The notes: generated by a model from the sequence alone, not told the origin. 64,000 nucleotides of DNA from Klebsiella quasipneumoniae subsp. quasipneumoniae (GCF_020525925.1 NZ_CP084876.1:4154001-4218000), one strand, 5' to 3'. Positions 21,145 through 31,315 are shown, counted from the first letter of the stretch. Numbers and translations: made by a program.

Positions 21145-21825
21145 TTAGACTAATAGTTCTGCCGCCAGTCGGGAAACCAGCACATTCGACAGCAAAACCG
21201 GGACATCAAGGGCTTTTTGTAACACATCGCGATGATGCTGATAGTAACCAAGACAGTCGAGGACCAGCACGTCGGCGCCCTGCTCCAGCAGCGCTTTACC
21301 GGCGGTTAACAGCTCGCTGTCGCTACCGGTAAACGGGTTGGCCAGCGCGTAGTACGGCGACTTCTCCAGTGAATGCCACTTTTGTCGCTGCATGGGCATG
21401 ATCTCTTCCACCGGCACGATCACCCCGACCTGGTGCCCATCGACGATCGACGCCACCAGCGGCGGAATGATCCGCTGCGGCTCGAGGAGGATCGCGTGGT
21501 GGGTGGTAAAACCGGTCAGCTGTTCGGAGCTGAGCAGCAGGATCACATCAAAATGCTGTCGATCCAGCATGGCGATCACGCTGCGAACATCACGTTCAAT
21601 TTTTTGTCGCGACACCATCACCAGCTGGTTATCGCTGAGCAGGGTCAAGAGACCCTGTTCGCCGTCACCCACGGCGTACTCTGCCATCACGTCGTCACGC
21701 GTCATCTCGCCCAGCAGGCTGATGTGAGCGATCTGTTCTTCCCTGATATGTTCGGTCAGGAGCGGTAATACTCCCGCCAGCGGCACAACGCCGATGGTCA
21801 AAATTGCCATCGTTGCACTACTCAT
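21145..21825 (-). CDS. aroM: AroM family protein
   Basis: A 226-residue protein with the AroM fold: the N-terminal [10 protein letters not shown], central VGVIVPVEE and C-terminal [16 protein letters not shown] blocks are all conserved. Function is unknown; in E. coli it belongs to the TyrR-controlled aroL-yaiA-aroM operon. Here 249 bp and a stem-loop separate it from yaiA, so co-transcription may be partial. Confidence 0.95.
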   Translation of the reverse strand: MSSATMAILTIGVVPLAGVLPLLTEHIREEQIAHISLLGEMTRDDVMAEYAVGDGEQGLLTLLSDNQLVMVSRQKIERDVRSVIAMLDRQHFDVILLLSSEQLTGFTTHHAILLEPQRIIPPLVASIVDGHQVGVIVPVEEIMPMQRQKWHSLEKSPYYALANPFTGSDSELLTAGKALLEQGADVLVLDCLGYYQHHRDVLQKALDVPVLLSNVLVSRLAAELLV

Positions 21826-22033
21826 ATCATGTACCTTTTCACTACCACTGCTTCAACACAGGCTTACCACACACAGTATTCGCCCCCCTGGTGAGTAAAA
21901 ATCAACCGTCGAGAAGCGTAGCAGCTCCACGCCGCAGTAGAATGTAAAGATTGCCCGGCGGCGGCGGCGCGCCTGAAAAATCCGTGTGTTAGATATTGAT
22001 TAGTACGACTGATAAATAAAAAGTGTGAGGTAT

Positions 22034-22067
22034 GCCCGATATTGCCCGCAGAGCAGGCAATCCGGGC
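22034..22067 (-). terminator. Stem-loop between yaiA and aroM
   Basis: GCCCGATATTGCC and GGCAATCCGGGC form a long, slightly bulged stem 8 bp past the yaiA stop. No strong T run follows, so it may attenuate aroM expression. Confidence 0.55.
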
Positions 22068-22074
22068 TCAGGGG

Positions 22075-22266
22075 TTACGACTTGTCAGGATCTTCGTAGC
22101 GCCGCTTGGCATCCACGGCTTCCTGCTCGGTAGGATGTTCGCTGATCAGCGAATTGGGTTCAGGATAGTCCGCGCGAAGTTGATACCAGGTGACCGTCTG
22201 ACCCTGCGGGCCTTTCTCTACCGCAACCACGCGCGCTTCTCTCGGATATGGGGGCCTGTTTGGCAT
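22075..22266 (-). CDS. yaiA: Small conserved protein YaiA
   Basis: A 63-residue protein of unknown function, nearly identical in pattern to E. coli YaiA ([21 protein letters not shown] and the ending RRYEDPDK). The ATG at 22266 is preferred to the upstream frame start at 22299. It lies between aroL and aroM, as in E. coli. Confidence 0.93.
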   Translation of the reverse strand: MPNRPPYPREARVVAVEKGPQGQTVTWYQLRADYPEPNSLISEHPTEQEAVDAKRRYEDPDKS

Positions 22267-22337
22267 AGTTCTTCCTTCTTCTGGTATCAGAACTATCAAG
22301 TATAGGCGCCCCTCGCCGCCTTAATGTAAGTAAATTC

Positions 22338-22871
22338 TTAACTTACCGGGGTGGCCGCCGCGCCGCACAGCATGGTCATAATCTGTTCCACCACCCGATC
22401 CGGGGCGGCCGTAGCATCGACAATATGATGGGCAGCGTCACGGTATAACGCTTCACGCTGCGCCAGCACCTCGCCCACTTCCTCACGCACCGGTTTCCCG
22501 GTGAGCGTCGGCCGCTGTTCGGCTTTCGGGTAGGCTTCCAGACGGTCAATCAGCGCCGATACCGACGCCTGCAGATAGATCACCACGCCGTTCTCCCGCA
22601 TAAACTGGCGGTTACATTCCGCAAGGATGATGCCGCCGCCGGTGGCGATCACCGTATTCGGCAGGGTCACGGCCTTCAGCGACAGGGTCTCCAGCTCGCG
22701 AAAGCGCGCCCATCCTTCCGCCTGCACGATCTCCGCCACCGTCCGCTGCTCATGGGCCTGCAGCCGATGATCGGTATCGGAGAACTGAAAATGCCGCGCT
22801 CGCGCCAGCGCATGGCCGACGGTGGTTTTACCGCAGCCGCGTGGCCCGATGAGAAAGATTGGCTGTGTCAT
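22338..22871 (-). CDS. aroL: Shikimate kinase II AroL
   Basis: A 177-residue kinase converting shikimate to shikimate 3-phosphate in aromatic amino acid synthesis. It has Walker [10 protein letters not shown], the DTDH substrate/metal motif, the GGGI phosphate loop and the lid RPTLTGKP. The start at 22871 ([10 protein letters not shown]) matches E. coli AroL; the longer open frame to 22973 has no family support. TyrR boxes lie 80-165 bp upstream. Confidence 0.96.
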   Translation of the reverse strand: MTQPIFLIGPRGCGKTTVGHALARARHFQFSDTDHRLQAHEQRTVAEIVQAEGWARFRELETLSLKAVTLPNTVIATGGGIILAECNRQFMRENGVVIYLQASVSALIDRLEAYPKAEQRPTLTGKPVREEVGEVLAQREALYRDAAHHIVDATAAPDRVVEQIMTMLCGAAATPVS

Positions 22872-22952
22872 AACCGAAGACCCCCTGGTTCCGTCTGTCG
22901 CAAAAAAAGGAAAACGAAAGAACGTATTATGCTGTCTGTTCCGCAACGCATA

Positions 22953-22970
22953 CGTAAAGAAAACGTTACA
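22953..22970. promoter_or_regulatory. TyrR box upstream of aroL
   Basis: CGTAAAGAAAACGTTACA matches TGTAAA-N6-TTTACA at 10 of 12 defined positions. E. coli aroL is TyrR-repressed through several such boxes. Confidence 0.65.
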
Positions 22971-23016
22971 CAACTTCTTTACACCCCATCACCACAGTGA
23001 GACAAGGGGTTCTTAA

Positions 23017-23034
23017 TGTAAACTTATCATTGCA
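23017..23034. promoter_or_regulatory. Second TyrR box upstream of aroL
   Basis: TGTAAACTTATCATTGCA has a perfect left half and two mismatches in the right half. It sits 64 bp from the first box, compatible with looping repression. Confidence 0.55.
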
Positions 23035-23035
23035 T

Positions 23036-23053
23036 GTACTGTTTAACCAGCTT
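23036..23053. promoter_or_regulatory. Possible TrpR operator
   Basis: GTACTGTTTAACCAGCTT agrees with the palindromic Trp operator GTACTAGTTAACTAGTAC at about 12 of 18 positions. E. coli aroL is also TrpR-controlled, which makes it plausible, but the right arm is poor. Confidence 0.3.
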
Positions 23054-23198
23054 TACTTTCCGCCGGGCGTTATTTTTTATCCGCTGCTGGCGTAAACGGT
23101 AACACATTTATGCATAGCTTTACGAAGCAACATATTTACAACATCGTGTTTCAGACGCACCCTGATGCCTATTCGACAGTGTGACAGAGGAATGTAAC

Positions 23199-23891
23199 AT
23201 GCAATCTGAAGAACAACGCCTTATTGATGGACTGTTTTCCCGGCTGAAAGAGGCTGAGGCGCACAGTGCATCGCGCGATGCCAGCGCCGAGGAGCGGATT
23301 GCCCAACACGTGAGCGCGCAGCCGGCGGCCCCCTACTATATGGCGCAAACCATTCTTATCCAGGAAGCCGCGATTAAACAGCTCAACGATCGCATCCAGG
23401 CGCTGGAGAGCCAGGTCAGCCAGCTGCAGGCGGCGAAGCCCAGCAGCGGCGGATTCCTCTCCGGCCTGTTTGGCGGCGGCGGCTCGTCACGCGGTTCTGA
23501 CCCGATCCCGGGCGCGGAGCAATACGGTCGCCCGCAGGCCAGCGCGCAGCCGCAGTATGCCCCACAGCAGCAGCAGAGCTATGCCCCGCAGGCTGCCGCA
23601 CGCGGCGGCGGCTTTATGGCGGGCGCGCTGCAAACGGCCGCAGGCGTAGCGGGCGGCGTGGTGCTGGGCAATATGCTGACCAATATGTTCAGCGGCTCGC
23701 ACCCGCAGGAGATTGTTAATATCATCGAAGAGAAGCCGCAGCCTGATGCCGCCGCGCAGGACGCCGCCGCAGGTGACGATCCGTTCCGTCAGGGAGACGA
23801 TCAGTTCCTTGCCGACAACACCTGGAACGACGACTTCGACGCCGGCTTTGGCGATGATGATATCGGCAGCGATGACGACAGCTGGGTTTAA
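23199..23891 (+). CDS. DUF2076 family protein
   Basis: A 230-residue protein of unknown function. Residues 1-80 are helical with a coiled-coil tendency ([19 protein letters not shown]). A Gly/Ser-rich and then Gln/Ala/Pro-rich low-complexity middle follows, with a hydrophobic glycine-rich segment ([24 protein letters not shown]) near 150-170 and a very acidic Asp-rich tail. AGAGG 7 bp upstream supports the ATG at 23199. The family is often annotated as a periplasmic ligand-binding sensor without proof; no signal peptide is seen here. It is not in E. coli K-12 at this place. Confidence 0.85.
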   Translation: MQSEEQRLIDGLFSRLKEAEAHSASRDASAEERIAQHVSAQPAAPYYMAQTILIQEAAIKQLNDRIQALESQVSQLQAAKPSSGGFLSGLFGGGGSSRGSDPIPGAEQYGRPQASAQPQYAPQQQQSYAPQAAARGGGFMAGALQTAAGVAGGVVLGNMLTNMFSGSHPQEIVNIIEEKPQPDAAAQDAAAGDDPFRQGDDQFLADNTWNDDFDAGFGDDDIGSDDDSWV

Positions 23892-24346
23892 CCCTGCTGA
23901 CGTTTAACCGCCAGCAACCACTTCTCCAGCTCGGCGGCAAACTGTTGCCGATCGCGCTGCGATAAACTATCCGGGCCGCCGGTCTGAACGCCGCTGGCCC
24001 GTAATGTCTCCATAAAATCCCGCATCGTCAGCCGCTCGCGGATCGTCGCCTCGCTGTAGCGCTCTCCGCGCGGATTGAGCGCCGCCCCGCCCTTCGCCAG
24101 CACCTCCGCCGCCAGCGGAATATCGGCGGTGATCACTAAATCCCCCGCCGCGCACTGACGGACGATTTCGTTATCCGCCACGTCAAAACCCTGCTCAACC
24201 CGCAGGGTGCGGATGAAACGCGACGGCGGTACGCGCAGCGGCTGGTTCGCCACCAGCGTCAGCGGCGTCTGGGTCCGCTCTGCCGCGCGGAACAATATCT
24301 CTTTAATCACGTTCGGACACGCGTCTGCATCCACCCAAATGGCCAT
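23888..24346 (-). CDS. yaiI: UPF0178 protein YaiI
   Basis: A 152-residue conserved protein with the [15 protein letters not shown] opening and the [18 protein letters not shown] and LNPRGERY blocks typical of the PIN-like UPF0178 family. The acidic residues suggest a metal-dependent nuclease fold, but no activity is established. It is divergent from proC and convergent with the DUF2076 gene, overlapping its stop by 4 bp. Confidence 0.93.
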   Translation of the reverse strand: MAIWVDADACPNVIKEILFRAAERTQTPLTLVANQPLRVPPSRFIRTLRVEQGFDVADNEIVRQCAAGDLVITADIPLAAEVLAKGGAALNPRGERYSEATIRERLTMRDFMETLRASGVQTGGPDSLSQRDRQQFAAELEKWLLAVKRQQG

Positions 24347-24462
24347 GCCAGCTCCTGTTACCTGCAATAAGTGCCGCCAATGTTACCTGCTTTTCTCCCC
24401 CATGAAAGCGCCAGGATGATAAGCTAATCAGATCGTAACGAAAAAAGCAGAGGGGAATGGTG

Positions 24463-25272
24463 ATGGATAAGAAAATTGGCTTTATCGGCTGCGGCAATAT
24501 GGGTAAGGCCATTCTGGGTGGACTGATCGCCAGCGGCCAGGTACAGCCGGGACAAATCTGGGTCTACACCCCGTCGCCGGACAAGGTTGCGGCTCTGCGC
24601 GACCAGTACGGCATCAACGCCGCCGATAGCGCCCAGGAAGTGGCGCAGATTGCCGATATCGTCTTCGGCGCGGTGAAGCCGGGGATCATGACCAAAGTGC
24701 TGGGCGATATCGCCTCCAGCCTGAATAAAGAGTCTCTGGTGGTCTCTATCGCCGCCGGCGTCACGCTTGACCAGCTGGCGCGCGCGCTCGGCCACGATCG
24801 CAAAATTATTCGCGCGATGCCCAATACGCCGTCGCTGGTTAACGCCGGCATGACCTCCGTTACGCCAAATGCGCTGGTGAGCAGCGAAGATGTGGCCGAA
24901 GTTCTGACCATTTTCCGCTGCTTTGGCCAGGCGGAGGAAATTGCCGAACCGATGATCCATCCGGTGGTCGGCGTTAGCGGCTCGGCGCCGGCCTATGTCT
25001 TTATGTTTATCGAAGCGATGGCCGATGCCGCCGTGCTCGGCGGAATGCCGCGCGCTCAGGCTTACAAATTCGCCGCTCAGGCGGTGATGGGCTCCGCCAA
25101 AATGGTGCTGGAGAGCGGTGAGCATCCGGGAGCGCTGAAAGATATGGTCTGCTCTCCTGGCGGGACCACCATCGAAGCCGTGCGCGTGCTGGAAGAGAAA
25201 GGCTTCCGCTCCGCGGTGATCGAAGCCATCACCCAGTGCATGGAAAAATCAGAGAAACTGAGCCGCTCCTGA
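24463..25272 (+). CDS. proC: Pyrroline-5-carboxylate reductase ProC
   Basis: A 269-residue enzyme catalysing the last step of proline synthesis, NAD(P)H-dependent reduction of pyrroline-5-carboxylate. The Rossmann motif GFIGCGNMGKAI opens the protein and the signature region PGALKDMVCSPGGTTIEAV closes it. The ATG at 24463 is favoured because AGAGGGG lies 7 bp upstream; another ATG at 24457 overlaps that site. A strong terminator follows. dgcC (adrA), which separates proC and psiF in E. coli K-12, is absent. Confidence 0.97.
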   Translation: MDKKIGFIGCGNMGKAILGGLIASGQVQPGQIWVYTPSPDKVAALRDQYGINAADSAQEVAQIADIVFGAVKPGIMTKVLGDIASSLNKESLVVSIAAGVTLDQLARALGHDRKIIRAMPNTPSLVNAGMTSVTPNALVSSEDVAEVLTIFRCFGQAEEIAEPMIHPVVGVSGSAPAYVFMFIEAMADAAVLGGMPRAQAYKFAAQAVMGSAKMVLESGEHPGALKDMVCSPGGTTIEAVRVLEEKGFRSAVIEAITQCMEKSEKLSRS

Positions 25273-25315
25273 AGCTGAGCAGGCGGGCTGCAAGCCCTGA
25301 GAGGTCAAAGAACAA

Positions 25316-25340
25316 GGGAGCGCGAGCGCTCCCTTTTTTT
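25316..25340 (+). terminator. Intrinsic terminator of proC
   Basis: GGGAGCGC-GA-GCGCTCCC followed by seven T residues, 43 bp after the proC stop; its end touches the convergent psiF stop. Confidence 0.92.
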
Positions 25341-25657
25341 CAGGCTTTCTTCAGGCAGCTACTCATGAAGGTGTTGCGTTCATCGCCCTTCAGTGATTTT
25401 GCCGAAGCCGCTTTGCTGCAGTCGCTCATCTTCTGCTGCTGAGGCGTGAGGGTCTTTCCTTGCGGCGTGGTGGTCTCTTTTTTCAGGCACTGGCTCATAA
25501 AGGTTTTGCGCTCATCCCCCTTCAGCGCCTTGGCTGACGCTTGCTGATTGCAGTCCGTCATCTTTTGCTGCTGGGGAGTAGGCGTTTTTTCTGCCGCGCC
25601 AACCGCGCTGATAAAGATCAAGCCAAACAGTAGGGTCATCAGTAAGGTTATTTTCAT
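25340..25657 (-). CDS. psiF: Phosphate starvation-inducible protein PsiF
   Basis: A 105-residue exported protein. A signal peptide (MKITLLMTLLFGLIFISAVGAA) is followed by two PsiF repeats, each beginning LTPQQQKM or TPQQQKM and ending FMSxCLKK, with two Cys per repeat. Function is unknown; expression in E. coli follows the Pho regulon. It lies 91 bp after phoA on the same strand and probably shares the phoA promoter. Confidence 0.93.
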   Translation of the reverse strand: MKITLLMTLLFGLIFISAVGAAEKTPTPQQQKMTDCNQQASAKALKGDERKTFMSQCLKKETTTPQGKTLTPQQQKMSDCSKAASAKSLKGDERNTFMSSCLKKA

Positions 25658-25748
25658 CGCACCATCCTTCTGTGAGTGGAACGTTGTAAGTCTGGACGCA
25701 GATAGAAAAAAAACCAGCCGGTGACGCGAATTCGCCACCGGCAGCGAC

Positions 25749-27164
25749 TTATTTGAGACTCAGGGCCGCTTTCATGGTCGAGAAGAGGTCGGTCTGGTCG
25801 GTCAGGCCGACGACGTTAGCCGCATGCGGACCGTAGGCCGCAATGCGCAGCTGGGTACCGGTGTGCTCCATCGACTCTTCCTCGGAGTTACCGTAACTCA
25901 TCACCATCACCGCGCCATCGTGCGTATTCAGGGCCTGGGTCAGCCCCGGGGCTTTGCTATCCGCCGGGATAATCTGGCTGGCGTGCGCATGGTCGGCGGT
26001 GACGATCACCAGGGTATTGCCGTCTTTTTTGGCAAATTCCAGCGCCTTCTGCACCGCCTCGTCGAGGTCCACGGTTTCGCCGATCTGGCCGCACGGATTC
26101 GCCGCATGATCCTGCTTATCGATGGAGGCGCCTTCCACCTGCAGGAAGAAGCCTTTCTCGTTGCGGCTCAGCAGGTCAATCGCTTTCTCCGTCATCTGCG
26201 CCAGCGTCGGCACCGAGGCGTCGCGCTTCGGATTTGGCGTACAGGTCACCGGCGGCTTATCGATATTACCGTGATAAGACGCCTTCGGCCCTTCCCAGCG
26301 TACCGGCATATTGCCGTCGGCGAAGAGTCCCAGCAGCGGTTTATCCTGGCTGGCTGCCGTCGCGGCGGCAAGAGAGGCCGCGTCGGTCACAATCTGGTAG
26401 CCGCGCGCTTCCGCCTGCTCGCGCAGGGTTTTGCCCTGCCACTCGCCCGCCGTCGCCGTTTCGGCAAAGGTCTTCGCGCCGCCGCCCAGGGTGACATCCG
26501 GCCGGGCGTTCAGCAGCTGTTCGGTAATGGAGCCTTTGCCCCCTTTCTCCAGCGCATTGCTGGGGCATTTTTCGCTGGTGACCGTGGGGCCGTAGCATTT
26601 ACGCGATGTCACATGCGCCACCAGCGCCGCGGGGGTGGCGTCCTGCAGCTCGGCGGTAGAAACGTTGCCGGTGGCCAGGCCCGCCGCTTTCGCCAGCTCG
26701 AGGATGGTCTGATGCGCGTTCTCATGAATATCGACGCCCAGCGCGCCGTTATAGGTCTTCACGCCGGTGGTCCAGGCGGTGGCGGAGGCCGCCGAGTCGG
26801 TGACGTAGTCCGGTTTACCGGTTTTTTTATCCAGCGAATAGTGCGTGTACTGCCCGGTTAACGGCAGGGCGTCAATGCCTTTAAAGAAACCGCCCGCCCC
26901 TTCCGCATAATTTCGCGCAGCGGTAATTTCAGAATCACCCATGCCATCGCCAATCAGCAAAATAACGTTTTTGGCCGGCTTATTGATTATCGAGGCGCGC
27001 AGCGCTTCGGTTTGATCGCCCGTTAAACGACGCGCGCCGCCGGGAGTGGTGATATCTCCCTGGGCAGCGCGATTTTCCAGAACCGGCGCGGCAGTAGTTT
27101 CCGCATGAATAACCGGCGAGCCCAGCAGAGGCAGCAGGGCAATAAACAGGGCGCTTAATTTCAC
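25749..27164 (-). CDS. phoA: Alkaline phosphatase PhoA
   Basis: A 471-residue periplasmic phosphomonoesterase. The signal peptide [21 protein letters not shown] precedes the mature enzyme, with GDGMGDSE metal ligands, the nucleophile Ser in [23 protein letters not shown] and [13 protein letters not shown] start at 27164 is chosen: GGAG lies 9 bp upstream, it gives the same length as E. coli PhoA (which also starts at GTG), and the in-frame ATGs at 27173 and 27179 overlap or precede that ribosome site. It releases phosphate under starvation; a Pho box lies 65-82 bp upstream. Confidence 0.96.
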   Translation of the reverse strand: MKLSALFIALLPLLGSPVIHAETTAAPVLENRAAQGDITTPGGARRLTGDQTEALRASIINKPAKNVILLIGDGMGDSEITAARNYAEGAGGFFKGIDALPLTGQYTHYSLDKKTGKPDYVTDSAASATAWTTGVKTYNGALGVDIHENAHQTILELAKAAGLATGNVSTAELQDATPAALVAHVTSRKCYGPTVTSEKCPSNALEKGGKGSITEQLLNARPDVTLGGGAKTFAETATAGEWQGKTLREQAEARGYQIVTDAASLAAATAASQDKPLLGLFADGNMPVRWEGPKASYHGNIDKPPVTCTPNPKRDASVPTLAQMTEKAIDLLSRNEKGFFLQVEGASIDKQDHAANPCGQIGETVDLDEAVQKALEFAKKDGNTLVIVTADHAHASQIIPADSKAPGLTQALNTHDGAVMVMSYGNSEEESMEHTGTQLRIAAYGPHAANVVGLTDQTDLFSTMKAALSLK

Positions 27165-27228
27165 TTTTGTCATCTCCATGTAAAAAATACTTAAAAAAAC
27201 AAAACGTGGGAGACTTTATAAAAGGGAG

Positions 27229-27246
27229 ATGACAGAAAAATGACGG
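27229..27246 (-). promoter_or_regulatory. Pho box of phoA
   Basis: Minus-strand CCGTCATTTTTCTGTCAT fits the two 7-bp repeats of the Pho box (GTCAT then CTGTCAT, 11-bp period). A TATAAA -10 element follows at about 27214-27220 in the right place for PhoB activation. Confidence 0.75.
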
Positions 27247-27268
27247 CATCCTTGTCGCGTCGCAAAGA

Positions 27269-27529
27269 TTAGCTACGAGGATGCCGCAACAGCTTCTTTA
27301 GATATTGCTGCAGCAGGATGGCATCCTGGTCGTTGACCGGCGGACAGGGCGTCACCTGGTCTATCGCCTGCTCAATATCCTGAATCAATGCCTGCTGGGC
27401 ATCATGCTCCATATGGCGCAATAATGCGGTGACCACGATCTCCAGCGCTTCAACCTGCACCGTCAGTTCCTTTGCTTCTTCTTCCTTTTGCGCCAGTTTA
27501 ACCAGTAACTCAGCAATGAGATTCTTCAT
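27269..27529 (-). CDS. iraP: Anti-adaptor protein IraP
   Basis: An 86-residue, mostly helical protein aligning with E. coli IraP end to end ([42 protein letters not shown]). IraP binds the adaptor RssB and so protects sigma-S from ClpXP, notably in phosphate starvation. It sits directly upstream of phoA on the same strand, as in E. coli, with the phoA Pho box beginning only 23 bp past its stop. Confidence 0.93.
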   Translation of the reverse strand: MKNLIAELLVKLAQKEEEAKELTVQVEALEIVVTALLRHMEHDAQQALIQDIEQAIDQVTPCPPVNDQDAILLQQYLKKLLRHPRS

Positions 27530-27830
27530 AGCACCAGTTCCTTATGCGAGGTCTGTTTTTCGATTGAGATGTCATACCCGATGACGGACCTCAGAATTAC
27601 TTAAAATAAGAATCGTCGCAACACCCAATATACAGCGAAACGTTTTACCACAACAAAATACCACTATAAATAGTATTGTTTAATCATGAGCGACGCTGTT
27701 TATAACCAAAGTGCGTCGGAAATAATAAAACGGAATAGCGCTCACGCCATGGCGATAACAAAAAGTAATGATAAATCTACTGTCGGTGAAAAACGCTGAC
27801 GGTATGGCGTTAAATACCGTCAGCCGAGGT
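27530..27830. other. AT-rich intergenic region upstream of iraP
   Basis: About 300 bp, strongly AT-rich. It contains the iraP promoter region and the terminator of the MFS gene. No further coding sequence or RNA gene was recognised. Confidence 0.6.
27787..27824 (-). terminator. Intrinsic terminator of the MdtG-like gene
   Basis: On the minus strand an 11-bp perfect stem (GCTGACGGTAT/ATACCGTCAGC) with an 8-nt loop is followed by GTTTTTC, starting 7 bp after the stop. Confidence 0.88.
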
Positions 27831-29030
27831 TCAGGCCTTCGCCCGGCGGGTGCGGCGCAGCATCCATGCCAGCTGCCAGAGGTTGATGAAGACGATAATG
27901 GCAGTGGCAATAAATACCCAGCGGAAGCCGGCCATCGCCGATACGGAGGCGCCAATCAGCGGCCCGGCGACGTTGCCCAGATACATAAACGACTGGTTAT
28001 AGCCAAAGATGCGCCCGGTGACGCTGTCGCTACTGTATTTCAGCAGCAGGGTCTGCACCGCCGGAAGCATCGCGCCATCGGCAAAGCCGAGCAGAAAACG
28101 TAGCGTCCCCAGCTGCAGCGGGGTGGTGACAAAGGACATGGCGAAGAACATCACCACCGCGCAACAGAGCGTCGCCAGCAGGATCCGCGAAGTGCCGATG
28201 CGGTCGCCAAGCTTACCCAGCCGTGGGGCAGAGATCAGCGCCGACACCCCGGGCACCGCGGCGATCATCCCGGCCAGAAAAGCGATATTGTTGCTGTCCG
28301 GCGCCATCGACTTGATAAACAGCGCCAGGATCGGGCCAATTGAGCCGTTACACAACTGGATCACCAGGGTGGTGAAAAAGAGGCTGATCACCAGCCCCGG
28401 ATAGGGCAAGGAGGCAAAGACCTGTTTCCCGGTGAGACGATCGGTTTTGCTGACCGGCGGGCGGCCCCCCTCTTTGATCAGAAACAGGGTGACCAGAAAA
28501 CTGATGGTCAGCAGGATCGCCGTAATAAAAAAGACCATCCGCAGCCCGACGTGGTCCGCCAGGAAACCGCCCAGCAGCGGGCCGCCGATCACCCCGCTGA
28601 TTTGCGCCGTCGACAGGGTGCTCAGCGCCCAGCCGCTACGCTCGCGCGGCACCTGGGAGGCCACCAGCGCCATGGCGTTGGGGATATAACCGGAGGTTAA
28701 GCCCATGATCGCCCGCAGGATAAACAGCTGCCAGACGTTGGTGGCGAAGGCCTGAAGTAAAATGGCGATCGCCATTCCCAGCGAGGCGCGCAGCAGCATC
28801 AGCTTGCGGCCTTTGCGGTCCGCGAGGCTCCCCCACATCGGCGAGACGATCGCCGAGACCAGAAAGGTGACGCTGAAGGTCAGCCCCGACCACATCGACA
28901 GCGCTTCATGCGAGGTGACGCCCAGCTGGGAGACGTAGAGGGGTAAAAAGGGGAGAATTTGACTGATCGCCAGGCCGGTAAAAAAGCACCCAAACCAGAC
29001 GGAGATGAGATTAACCTTCCAGGATTCCAT
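27831..29030 (-). CDS. MFS multidrug exporter, MdtG-like
   Basis: A 399-residue, 12-span major facilitator. It shows the DHA1 motif [20 protein letters not shown] and a second copy [11 protein letters not shown] after span 6, plus the drug-antiporter motif [16 protein letters not shown] in span 5. Many blocks agree with E. coli MdtG ([41 protein letters not shown]), but it is shorter at both ends and lies at a different locus, so it is probably a paralogue. Substrates are unknown. It has been inserted, with the extensin gene, between iraP and ddlA. Confidence 0.85.
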   Translation of the reverse strand: MESWKVNLISVWFGCFFTGLAISQILPFLPLYVSQLGVTSHEALSMWSGLTFSVTFLVSAIVSPMWGSLADRKGRKLMLLRASLGMAIAILLQAFATNVWQLFILRAIMGLTSGYIPNAMALVASQVPRERSGWALSTLSTAQISGVIGGPLLGGFLADHVGLRMVFFITAILLTISFLVTLFLIKEGGRPPVSKTDRLTGKQVFASLPYPGLVISLFFTTLVIQLCNGSIGPILALFIKSMAPDSNNIAFLAGMIAAVPGVSALISAPRLGKLGDRIGTSRILLATLCCAVVMFFAMSFVTTPLQLGTLRFLLGFADGAMLPAVQTLLLKYSSDSVTGRIFGYNQSFMYLGNVAGPLIGASVSAMAGFRWVFIATAIIVFINLWQLAWMLRRTRRAKA

Positions 29031-29199
29031 AACTACGCGTATTCATTAATGATTTGCCAATTATTACCTAGCTTAGCAATTTCATTCCACTGGTGTACTA
29101 CCATAGATGCGCTGGCGGTGAGTTTGGTGTTTTATGAATGCGCATGAGAGGCTGACGAAGCATTTTCTGGTTATTCAGGCTGCTCACAGGGCTTTATGC

Positions 29200-29898
29200 T
29201 CAAAAGCAGAAGCCCTGCCCGCGCATGCCAAAGTGAAAATGGTTGGCGTGCGCCGCGTTGTACTCCGGACCCAGCGCGTTGCCGAAGTAAGGGCAGCTGT
29301 TGCTCAACAGCGCCGCCAACCAAGGGTGAGAGCGCTCGCTGCGCCAGCCCTGCAGGACGCTGATGCGTCTGCCGTCCGTCAAGCGGAAGCCGCTAACATC
29401 AAGGGCATCCGCCGTCGCGTGTTCACTGCGCCGCGCCTGTTCCCGATGGTAGATATTACGGCAGGCGAAGCTGCCGAGATGATCGATCTGGCGCAGATCG
29501 CTGGCCATCAGCTGACGGGTCAGCGGCTTCGCCTGTTGTTCGACGTACAGCGCGCTGCTGAGCGCCAGCGGGCAGCTGGCGAGGAAACTGCTGCTCAGCT
29601 GCACCGAGCCAAAATTAGCCACCCGCACCACGTTACGCAGCGGGCAGGCGCCCTCGCTGTCGGCCACCGGCTGGCTGGCGATGAGCCGCCGGCGGTTGGC
29701 CTCCGCCAGCAGAGAGGCGCACTGGTCGGCCGTCAGGCTGCGCAACTTGAACGACGTCAGCCAGCCCGGGGGATCGTCAAGGGCCAGCGGCGCCAGCGGA
29801 TTCAGGTGTGGCGGCAGATAGCGATATCCCACCAGGCCCGCGCCGAGCAGCCCGGCCAGCACCAGCAGCGTCTTTCCTCTCACGCCCGCTCCCGTCAA
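29200..29898 (-). CDS. Extensin-family protein
   Basis: A 232-residue protein with an N-terminal hydrophobic anchor (LLVLAGLLGAGLVGY, residues 10-26) and an extensin-like C-terminal domain. Conserved signs are the paired cysteines, EHATADALDVSGF and the final AHANHFHFG. That His/Asp layout recalls D,D-peptidase-type metal sites, so a periplasmic cell-wall role is possible but unproven. It is divergent from ddlA with an 84-bp gap. Confidence 0.82.
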   Translation of the reverse strand: MTGAGVRGKTLLVLAGLLGAGLVGYRYLPPHLNPLAPLALDDPPGWLTSFKLRSLTADQCASLLAEANRRRLIASQPVADSEGACPLRNVVRVANFGSVQLSSSFLASCPLALSSALYVEQQAKPLTRQLMASDLRQIDHLGSFACRNIYHREQARRSEHATADALDVSGFRLTDGRRISVLQGWRSERSHPWLAALLSNSCPYFGNALGPEYNAAHANHFHFGMRGQGFCF

Positions 29899-29982
29899 TT
29901 GATCAGGTAAATATTATGGCAGGCAGGCGGCGGTTTCACATGGTATGTTATGCCCTTTGATGTAATCTGGATGGAAGTTGAA

Positions 29983-31080
29983 ATGGCAAAGATGAGGGTT
30001 GGGATCGTTTTTGGCGGTAAGTCGGCAGAGCATGAAGTGTCGCTGCAGTCAGCGAAGAATATCGTGGAAGCGATTGATAAATCACGCTTCGATGTGGTTC
30101 TGTTGGGGATTGATAAACAGGGACTATGGCACATCAACGACGCCGGCAACTACCTGCTCAATGCTCAGGATCCTGCCCGCATCGCCCTGCGCCCTTCAAC
30201 GGTGACCCTGGCGCAGATCCCGGGCCGTGAAGCGCAGCAGCTGATTAACGCCGAAAGCGGCCAGCCGCTGGCGGCCATCGATGTGATTTTCCCCATCGTC
30301 CACGGCACGCTGGGCGAAGATGGCTCCCTGCAGGGGATGCTGCGCATGGCCAATCTGCCTTTCGTCGGATCCGATGTGCTGGGCTCTGCGGCCTGTATGG
30401 ACAAAGATGTGACCAAACGCCTGCTGCGCGACGCCGGGCTCGCCGTCGCGCCGTTTATCACCCTGACCCGCGCCAACCGCGCGCAGTTCAGCTTTGCCGA
30501 TGTCGAAGCGAAGCTGGGCCTGCCGCTGTTCGTTAAGCCGGCCAACCAGGGATCGTCGGTTGGCGTCAGCAAAGTTAAAAACGAAGAGCAGTACCATCAG
30601 GCGGTGGCCCTGGCCTTTGAATTTGACCATAAAGTGGTGGTAGAGCAAGGCATTCAAGGCCGGGAAATTGAGTGTGCGGTGCTGGGTAACGACCACCCGC
30701 AGGCCAGTACCTGCGGCGAAATTGTCCTCAACAGCGAGTTTTACGCTTACGACACCAAGTATATCGACGACCAGGGCGCGCAGGTGGTGGTCCCGGCCGC
30801 TATCGCCCCGGAGATCAACGACAAGATCCGCGCTATCGCCGTGCAGGCTTACCAGGCCCTGGGATGCAGCGGCATGGCCCGCGTCGACGTCTTCCTCACC
30901 GCCGACAACGAGGTGGTGATCAACGAGATCAACACTCTGCCGGGCTTCACCAACATCAGCATGTATCCGAAGCTGTGGCAGGCCAGCGGACTCGATTACA
31001 CCAGTCTGATCACTCGCCTGATTGAGCTGGCGCTGGAGCGCCATGCCGCGGACCGGGCGCTGAAAACCTCCATGAACTAA
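29983..31080 (+). CDS. ddlA: D-alanine--D-alanine ligase A
   Basis: A 365-residue ATP-grasp enzyme joining two D-alanines for peptidoglycan. It has the N-terminal [19 protein letters not shown], the ATP-binding [16 protein letters not shown] and the C-terminal [20 protein letters not shown] metal and substrate blocks. The start MAKMRVG at 29983, with GGAAG 7 bp upstream, matches E. coli DdlA; the open frame continues 11 codons upstream without support. Confidence 0.97.
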   Translation: MAKMRVGIVFGGKSAEHEVSLQSAKNIVEAIDKSRFDVVLLGIDKQGLWHINDAGNYLLNAQDPARIALRPSTVTLAQIPGREAQQLINAESGQPLAAIDVIFPIVHGTLGEDGSLQGMLRMANLPFVGSDVLGSAACMDKDVTKRLLRDAGLAVAPFITLTRANRAQFSFADVEAKLGLPLFVKPANQGSSVGVSKVKNEEQYHQAVALAFEFDHKVVVEQGIQGREIECAVLGNDHPQASTCGEIVLNSEFYAYDTKYIDDQGAQVVVPAAIAPEINDKIRAIAVQAYQALGCSGMARVDVFLTADNEVVINEINTLPGFTNISMYPKLWQASGLDYTSLITRLIELALERHAADRALKTSMN

Positions 31081-31111
31081 AACGCGTTTACCCCGCCTGG
31101 CAGCGGCGGCC

Positions 31112-31315
31112 TCAGGCCTCTTCTGCCGGGCGGCGGCGGATCACAAAGCCCGCGATCCAGAAGCTTATCACCCAGGTGACCAGACCGACGGCGTAAGATT
31201 GCCAGCCCTGCGTCTCAAACCCCAGCAGCCCCACCACGCCATTTAGAATAAAAATTAACCCCAGCGCCACCGCGTAGTAGTGCCAGTCGCGGCGAATTTT
31301 ATCAGTGAGCTTCAT
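31112..31315 (-). CDS. yaiZ: Small inner-membrane protein YaiZ (DUF2754)
   Basis: A 67-residue protein with two membrane helices. The opening KIRRDWHYYAVALGLIFILN and the AVGLVTWVISFWIAG helix match E. coli YaiZ, which also sits next to ddlA. Function is unknown. It is convergent with ddlA. Confidence 0.92.
   Translation of the reverse strand: MKLTDKIRRDWHYYAVALGLIFILNGVVGLLGFETQGWQSYAVGLVTWVISFWIAGFVIRRRPAEEA

Larger units (their letters stand above)
22872..23198. other. Divergent regulatory region of aroL and DUF2076 gene
   Basis: A 327-bp gap with no gene. It holds two TyrR-type boxes and a TrpR-like site, listed separately, and must contain the promoters of both flanking genes. AT content is well above the flanks. 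Confidence 0.7.

Noticed and set aside
21145..22871. Long N-terminal extensions for aroL, yaiA and similar genes
   Set aside because: Open frames reach further upstream but lack ribosome sites and are not shared by the families; internal starts give standard lengths.
22966..22983. Third TyrR box overlapping the first
   Set aside because: The right half TTTACA is perfect but the left half fits poorly.
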